From Epiperipatus broadwayi (taxonomy: Eukaryota > Onychophora > Udeonychophora > Euonychophora > Peripatidae), in the NCBI GenBank assembly GCA_028023455.1, contig JAQFVV010006273.1, forward strand, positions 3,296,142-3,360,141: 64,000 bases of DNA, read 5' to 3'. Positions within the stretch are counted from its first letter, which is position 1. Each line of letters opens with the position of its first letter. The notes under the pieces were generated by a model. That model saw only the letters and a program-made list of their open reading frames with translations. It was not told where the DNA came from and ran no database searches. A program made the position numbers and the translations under genes. Shown piece by piece: positions 53,501 through 62,500 of this stretch.

Positions 53501-56500
53501 AAATACAATCATCACAAAAACCTTCAGGAAATTTCATTAGAAATAAAATGGAAATTTTCATTCTTTAGCCAGTTGCCATGGAAGATTTCACAATTTTATT
53601 AACAAGTCAGTTTTATCTTAAAAATCAATGAGAAATAAATAATTGCATATTAAATATTCCATAAGATATTAATTGCAAATAAAGCTACCTAATAATGTTA
53701 AACCTAGAAAAGAGAAATAAGCCACATCATTAATGGTCTCCAGTCTTTCTATCATTGGTTCAATATACACTGTAAATGATAATTAGACTATATGAGATAG
53801 TTCTATCAGACATGATTGTTGAGAGGCATATATTTAAATAAGAAATTTAAATCTAATAGTACTAAGCACATATGCTAAGGAAATAGAAGTTGAAATGCAG
53901 GCAAAAAGCATTCCCAATTGGCAAGATTTAAAGTGTTGGAGTTGCTTTGAGCTATAACATAATGAATAGGTCTTTTTCCTTTGCATATAAGTTTGATTTT
54001 GTCTCTGATTAGTATAATCTATCATATAATGTTTTTACATTATAACACTTATGCAAATTTTGCAAAATTAGACTGTAGCTTTTTATGCAAATACATTTTA
54101 ATTTATATGTTTAAATAATTAATGCCTTATTTTATTTTATTTTGAATGATTTGGTTTATTTTTCTTACCAATGAATAATTATATTGCTACATAAATTGGG
54201 CTGATCTCTTTTGTTTGAGTATAATGACTATTGTAGTTTTATAGAGGCAACAAGATTACAAAGTATGCTTAGCATCACTGACATATTTAGCTAATTTTTA
54301 ACTTGTATTAAAAATACTAACTGCTTCTATACATTCTACCCTAGAGCTATTTATTGTATGTTTGTAATTAATTATCTTTACTTCTTTTATATTTATGCAA
54401 GTTAATAACCTTAGATTCAAAAATACTCATAGGTAAAACTTGCTTGCATGCTTATAGAGATCTAACATTAAGCTACAAACAATATAATTTAATGGCCTCA
54501 GTTTAATTATAACCATGAACACTCTTCACTCTTTAGTAAAATAACATATGCTCAATTTCACAACTGAAACTTCTGACATGTAGGTGATAGAATGACTTGT
54601 TGGTCCTAATGGAGATTTTAAAACATACAGAAAAAGCATAGAATGTTATGTTTGGTATTACCATCTTTACCAAAAAGCCAAAGGTACCTATATAGTTAAG
54701 ATAATTCTGAAGACAGTCAAATTTATATTGTAGGCTTATATGCCAGGTCACCTCTATATTGTATTGAAAAAGATTTTTTGAATCTCAGCTTGAATAGTAT
54801 TAAATGAATAAAAAATTACTGCTGGATGTTTTCACACAAATAAATATTTCTCATAATCCACTAGAGGAAGCCTGGGACTCCAGTTTTCACTGTAACAGAT
54901 TCCCTGTTTTACTCACCAAAGTCATAGACCAATTTTAGATTCATAAAAGAAAAGTTTACCAAGATATAAGTGAATATCTGTTTTATTGTTTTTTCATTTT
55001 TATAAGAAATTTTAGAACAGTTTTCACTCTGTAATGTAAAATAATACTGAAACAACTATTACAATTAATATATTTATTATTATGTACAAATATATACAAT
55101 ACAATATATACAAGTGAATATTTACAAGTTGAATATTGGAGTTTCATGCAAACTCTGGATTCTGCCTGCCGCTTCCAGCCACAACTGATGGCTTGCCTCA
55201 CGGGTAAGCTCTATGACTCTTCCAGCTGTACAAGACAGCTTGCCTCAAGCTGAGAGTGGTCTTAACAGCATCCGGTCTCTGTGGACTTGCCTAGCTGCGT
55301 AGACCAAATAGTGTAGTGCTATTAATGGGAATACTTACTGCTGTTTAGGTTAGCAGAGCTTCCCTGGGAGAACGTAAAGAGTTTTTTCAGGTTAGACACA
55401 TTCTTCCCTGATTCTTACAAAAGGCTGACTATTTATACCCAGATCCCTGACCTTATTGAAAACCTTCAGATTCAGCAAGCATCATTGCTTATTGGCCTGT
55501 AATAATCATTGGCTATGTTTTTATCTATACATCAGCCTATTGGCCTGTGGCAAACAATGCTTAATCTGATCAGATAAGGAGGCATCTGGAATAGTCTACT
55601 TCTGAGAGAAGAGAGGACTATAACATCCCTCTCCCTGGCTAAAATTTATCCTAGAGAACATAGTCATGCATGTGTGCTGCAGGATGACTAAAGCGCTTTG
55701 GTGCTGGTTCTGGTTTGCTGTCATCTTTATTATGTTGGTCCTCCTTCCTTGTATCTTCAATTTGTTGGTCCTCCTTGCTTGTACTGCATGTCTCTGGAGC
55801 TTCATTCCTTGTGGCCACATCAGTATAATCCAGTATCAGTTGATCTCGATGGCGATGATGTTGACACCCATCTGCCATTTCCACTAAAATAGTGTGAAGT
55901 CCTTTTTGTTGTATTACGACTGCTGGGATCCATTTAACGTATCTGCTATACATTTTGCATAGGACATTAGTCCCTATTTGTAATTTGGTAGTTTTGTCCT
56001 TTTCTTGTTTTTCATCATTTGGCTCAGGTATCAGAGCTGACAAGTTGGTTCACAAAGTTCTATTACACAACAGTTCAGCTGGAGTTTTTCTGGTTGCAGT
56101 ACTCGGTGTACAGTGCTGAGTTAATAACATTCTGGCAATACGGGTGTTCCAGCTTCCTGTGTCAATCTCTGTGAGCAATTTTTTGGTCTCCTGCACCAAT
56201 CTTTCAGCCTTTCCATTGCTTTCAGGGTGAAATGGTGGGCTGAAGACTAGCTCAATGCCTTTACTGTCACAAAAATTTTTAAAGGCTACTGCAGTGAATG
56301 TTGTGCTATTATCTGAGACTATCATTCTAGGAAGATCATGTGTAGCAAATAGCCTTCTAAGAGCTTCTATTGTTGCAGTGGTCTGGAGTGATAGAACTTC
56401 CACTACCTCCAACCACTTAGAGTATGAATCAACTACTACTAATAGTAGTTTGCCTTTCCATGGGCCGGCATGGTACACATGGAATCTCATCCAGGGGCCT

Positions 56501-59500
56501 TCAGGTTTAGGCCAATAAACTGTTTTATCTTTTTCTGGCATGTTTTGATTCATTTTGCAATGCCAGCAGTGGTGGACTTTAGACTTAATCTCTGTGTCCA
56601 AAGTTGGCCACCATACATATGCCCTTGTGAGCATCTTCATCCGGACTATCCCTAGATGCCCATTATGCAATAGATCAAGCACTTGGGATCGTCCAGCTAG
56701 GGGGATCACTATTTGGATCCTGAGAAAATACATCCCTTTTCAATTGAGAGCTCCAGCCTTCAGGTCCAGTAGGCTGGATGCAACTCCTCTGTTTTTTTAT
56801 TTGGCCAACCCTGCTGGATCCATTTTTTAATTCTTTGGAACCCAGGGTCATTTGTGGTCCACTTAAACCACTAATTTACTGTTCAGTGGTGTGTTTGTTC
56901 CCCAATCAATCATGTTAACTGACTGATCTGTAGTAATCAGCCTGTCTGCAGATTCTGCTGGCAAACGACTTAATGCATCAACATGAGGAATCTGTTCTCC
57001 CTCAATGTAGTGTAGCATAAAATCATATCCTGATAAGAAGTTGAACCACCTCAGCATACATGGTAAGCCATGCTGAGGGATTCCTTTTTCAGCTGCAAAG
57101 ATACCCAATAGGGGGTCTATGATCTGTTTGCAGTATGAATGAACTCCCATAAAGATAGTCATAAAATTTTTTAATGCCATTTGTTAAGGCCAGAGCCTCT
57201 CTATCAATCTGGGCATAATTTTTTTGCCTTTGAAAGACACTTTGATGTAAAGGCAATAGGAGAGAGTGACCCATCATCATTCTTATGGGACAGCACTACA
57301 CCTGTTTCTAATGGCGCAGCATCACATGTCAGTACCAGCACTCTTTCAGGGTCAAAGTGTGCCAGCACCACTTTCTCAGATATAAAGGTTTCATTTTTTA
57401 AAGGCATTATCATGATTGCTGTCTCACTTCCAGACTGTTTTTTTATCTAGTAGCCTGTACAGTAAGTAGTTCAGCTGCCTTTGTTTTGTGATATAAAAAA
57501 CTCTCATAGTAATTTATAAGTCCTAAAAAGGACTGTAATTCTTTCTTGTTACTTAGTGTTTTGGCTTTTTTAATTGACATAACTTTCTTTTGGGTAGGAT
57601 GATTGCCACTTGCATCTATCCTAAATCTCAGAAACTCCAGTTCTTTGGCTTCAAATATGCACTTATCTGTTTATTCTTATGCCTGCTGCTTTGAACTTGT
57701 CAAGGAGTTTTTTTGTGGAACTCCAGGGTAGCTCAGGAGTCTGAGCCACCAGTAAGAAATCATCAAAGTACAGTAGGGCCCCTGGTATTCCTGCAGCCAG
57801 TTGATCCATGACTCTCTGGAATATTGCTGGGGTGACTGATATACCAAAAGGTAACTGGTTCATTTTAAATAAGCCTTTATGAGTGATTATTGACAATGCT
57901 CTTGCTGCCTTATCATCGACCGGTAGATGCAAATATGCATGTTTCAAGTCAATCTTAGTAAAAACCCTTCTAGCTGACAGTGTGGATAGTATTTCCTTAA
58001 CTGATGGTGGTGAATAATTATTCGGATGTTAGTGCTTTGTTAATCATGCATCGATAATCCTCACATATCTGCACATCACCATTTTCTTTGATGATTGGGA
58101 CTATTGGGGTGGCCCAAACTGAGTATGATATAGGCTCTATTATCCCTTCTGCCTCCCACCTTTCAATCTCTGATTCAACTTTAGCTCTCAAGATCAGTGG
58201 CAGTGATCTGCTTTGACAACAGATCAGTTTTATCTCTTTATTCAGTGATAATTGAATTGGTGGTCCTAGATACAGACCTAGATCTTTTTTGACTACTTCA
58301 GGGTAATCAGTCTTTAATTTAGCTAATGTTGTGATCTGGTTTACCTTTGACACTGCAAAGCCTAGGTGACTGAACCAGTCACGGCCTAACAATTTGCTGT
58401 GATCATTTGATGCCACTAACAGTGGTAGGTGTATAGTTTTGTTAGGCATAGTTATTTTAACTCTTGTCTGACCCAAGAGTTTTACTTTTTACCCTGATAA
58501 TCTGTTATAGTCCTAGTAGTAAGTGTATAGTTTTGTTAGGCATAGTTATTTTAACTCTTGTCTGACCCAAAAGTTTTATTTTTTTACCCTGATAATCTGT
58601 TATAGCCCTAGTGCTAGGATGCAGATTATATTTATTATTTTTATTAATAATAGCCCAAGTCTTATTTGAAACAATAGACACTGCAGACCCTGTGTCTAGT
58701 TTCATTTTCACTGGTGTATTATTAATCATAATACTCTGTATAAATCTAGACTGACTGTTCTTAATGTGATTTATACTGGCAACTTGTTTATTTTTATTAT
58801 AGTTGCCTTTGTTGTTTTTTAAAATGGTTTTTTCCATTATTATATTGGCTGTTTGTCTTTTTAAGTTTAGACATGCCGCTCTTATATGACTGACTTGCTT
58901 GCAGAATGAGCACACAGTATGGAGGTGTGGACATTCTGTTTGCATGTGCATCAGATCATCACACCTATAACAATGTTTAACACTCGTTGTTGTTGAGCTA
59001 ACTGAGTGCTTGTCAGACTCAGTTTTCTGTTCAACTTTTTGAACTTTACTTTTTGTAATGGCTTTGCTTGACATGCTATAGATTCTGCCAGTGTGGCTTG
59101 AGCTACAGCCTTTTCAAAGTCTGTATCCGGTCTCATTAATAGTTTGAGTCTTAAATTATGATCATTCATGCCACAAATAAAATGATCACATAGTACTTCA
59201 TTTAAGAACTCTTTAAAATTGCACGTAAGTGCTAATGCCCGGATTCGCATCGCGAATTCTCTAGCTTTTTCTCCCTCCGATTGGCTACTGAGATTGAAAT
59301 GATATCTCTGCATTATTGTTAGCAGTTTGGGGGGAAAATATTCAGAGAGATAGCAAACACTTTTTCAAAATTCAAGTCGGCCATGTTTCTAACCTGATTT
59401 GAGATTTTAAAACATTATATGTCTGTGACCCTATTATGGTCATCAATGTCGCTAATTTTATTTCATACTTTTTGATCTGATTTGCCTGCATATAAAAAAT

Positions 59501-62500
59501 CAGGCATTCTTTGTAGTTTGACCAGTTCTCAGGGAACCCTGGGTCAAAAGCTTCCATCCATCAAGCCTATTATATTAGCCATTGTTTTCTCTGTTAAAAT
59601 GTGAAAAAAATATTTATTTCATATATTTGTGAGTGACCTCTCGTATTTGTTTTTTTAGTTACGTTATTGTAACTAACTGAATGAAGCTTTTAAACCAATA
59701 GAGCAAGCTTTTACACTGTCTTGTCAGTAAAGCTCTCGTGATAGATTGAAGCTTCAAATTGACACGCCTTTATGTTTACGGTCAACTTTATTCAACAGTT
59801 TTACGTTGTTATTTTTCTAAAAAAAAATACCACTGTAATGAAATTAAGGGAACGTAAATTTTTTTCAGAATGAAAAAATAATAAAACAAATACACACTCG
59901 CGTATTTATTTCATACATTTGGATCTGTTGAAACTGGCACATTTTATGAAAAAATAATAAAACAAATACACACTTGCATATTTATTTCATACATTTGGAT
60001 CTGTTGAAACTGACATATTTTATAATATAGTTTTTCCAGCCGTGGGGGAAAAAAAATTTTTTTGTCTACTGCGCCAAATCTGTTGTGTTTGGTCTGAATT
60101 ACAGACTCAACTAACACAAAATAATGTAAAATAATACTGAAACAAGTATTACAATTAATATATTTATTATTATGTACAAATATATACAATACAATATATA
60201 CAAGTGAATATTTACAAGTTGAATATTGGAGTTTAATGTAAACTCCTGCCATTTCCAGCCACAACTGATGGCTTGCCTCATGGGTAGGGTCTATGACTCT
60301 TCCAGCTGTACAAAGCAGCTTGCCTCAAGCCAAGAGTGGTCTTAGCAGTGTCCAGTCTCTGTAGACTTGCCTAGCTGTGTAGAGTAAATAGCATAGTGCT
60401 ATTAATGGGAATAATTGCTGCTGTTTAGGTTAGCAGAGCTTCCCTGGGAGAACACAAAGAGTCTTTTCAGGTTAGACACATTCTTCCCTGATTCTTACAA
60501 AAGGCTGACTATTTATACCCAGATCCCTGACCTCATTGAAAACCTTTGGATTCAGCAAACATCGTTGCTTATTGGCCTGTAATAATCATTGGCTATATTT
60601 TTATCTATACATCAGCTTATTGGCCTGTGGCAAACAATGCTAAATCTGATCAGATAAGGAGGCATCTGGAATAATGTACTTCTGAGAGAAGGGAGGACTA
60701 CAACACACTCAAAAATAATTAGAGTATCTGTCAGTCCAGTTATACAATTGCTAGCATTAAAAATAGGCAAAAGCCAAGTTAAATAATTCTAGGAATCATT
60801 AGAACAAAATAAAACCTTGGAAAATAATTTTAAATCAAACCAAATAATTCTAAAAAATATTAAAACACTAGAAATCCAAATTTCTTGTTAGAATAGACAG
60901 AGAAATCACTTGGACATCAAAGCTCATAGAATACGTGGAAAATAAAATGTTAACGAAGACGGTTTTAAGAATTTCATCATTGCATCAGATATTAGAAATG
61001 TGAAACAAATTTTTATGACTGCAAACTGGTCAGGTAAGATAGAAAATGGCCTAGGAATTAATATAGATACAAAAATAAATCATAAAACTAAAAAGAAAAA
61101 AGTCCCAGTGTTAAATTGTTTATAGGAAAAAGACATGACATCGTGGTGCCGAACCAGAAGTTGCCGAATACGGATAAACAATGCAGATTGGGAAATTATT
61201 TTTTAATTTGATCTCAATTTTAGAATTGAACATTATATGTTATGATGTAAGCTATCTCCCTGCACAAAAATCAGGTTTCTCTGATGATCAGAACAGAAGT
61301 TATTAGCCCACTTCCGGTGAATTGGGGGCCTCAAAAATTAAATTTTTTTTTATTCAAATCAACACAGAATTACAATGAAGTGATTCATGAGCAAAATAGT
61401 AATAATTCATAGACAAAATTAGTACAAATAATGTTTTAGACCTAAACAGAGACATTGAAGCTGCAAATTATTCATTTCTTTCAGGCGAATAATTATCTAG
61501 AACATTCCAAAGTTTAACAACAAACTTTCAGATTATACAACTAAATCCTTGATTACTAAGCAAGACCTAAAATTCAATCAAAGGAAGCAGAAACCAATTA
61601 GTATCAACAAATAAGAATCACTGTGAACCCTGAAGGTCTTTATAGTTGGTGGGTTGAACAGGTATTGTGAACATTTGCAGACACAAGAGGTTGATCTCAG
61701 TGTGCAAGATGATATGGACAAATGATTTGTTCTCATGGTTTGCATGGAAATCTAGCTTGACTTCAAGACTACAATGAATCAAATGTTGTGTTGGTGGGCA
61801 TAAATTTGCACTCCCTCTTTTTTCCTCAAGTGATGTGATGATGGTCATGAGGGGCTTTGTTTATTTGTAGGGATGGTCAGTGATCATTGTCTATCCCAGC
61901 AATGAGTCAAAGTCACTATGTTCACTTGGATATTGCCCTGAGGGGCTACTACACCCTCTTCTGGATTATTTGTTAGGTTAGTGTTGATTTGTGCTTACTA
62001 TTATTAGGTTTCAAGAGTAACTTCAGACTTAGAGCATTTGTAAGGTGGTTGGTCTGCTTTGGGTCTGCACTCCTCATTTCTCCCTCAAGGGTGGCTGGGG
62101 GCAGTTGCTAGAAGTCTGGTCTATGGTACGAGTTGTGAAAAGCTGTTGCCACTACCTGAAAACCTGCTGGGAGGGTACCTGGTCAAAGTTTCTGCACTGT
62201 TTTTTTTTATGATGGGATGCTGCACCTCCTTGATGTGTTTTCCCATGTTGGCTTTTTAATTTTGCACACAGGTAGACCAAATTTTGTCCCTGCACATTTG
62301 GACTGTTAAACTGGGAGACAGAGGTATCCAAAATGGTCTTTGTATGGCTTGGCTGTGGGTCAATGGTTTGTTGTTCTGTGGACTTGGGCCTTGGACCTCA
62401 TTGCCTGTTGTGATGGTTGGTGCAACAGTGGACTTGTCCACCTATTCAACTGAAGCTTGAGTCTTCAATTTGGGGCCCCAGGGGTGGGATCACTGGGCTA

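Larger units (their letters stand above)
55030..60705 (-). mobile_element. Complete but inactivated gypsy-type LTR retrotransposon
   Basis: LTRs at 55030-55625 (3') and about 60122-60705 (5'), on the minus strand. The flanks carry a 5-bp duplication cactc at 55025-55029 and 60706-60710. The internal order on the minus strand is primer site, gag with two CCHC knuckles, protease (DTG), reverse transcriptase (YFDD), RNase H, integrase. This is the gypsy (Metaviridae) order. There are multiple stops and shifts and a lost integrase Asp. The LTRs differ by a few dozen changes, so it is older than the giant-LTR element. Confidence 0.93.

Noticed and set aside
53102-53565. CRISPR-like or protein-coding repeat array
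   Set aside because: Direct tandem repeats without spacers, no coding frame, in a eukaryotic intron.
55666-56830. Plus-strand open frames across the integrase region
   Set aside because: They are antisense shadows of the minus-strand gypsy pol frames.
61130-61330. Start of another LTR element, suggested by TGGTGCCGAACCAG near 61142
   Set aside because: No LTR pair, gag or pol could be placed next to it, so one primer-site-like word is not enough.
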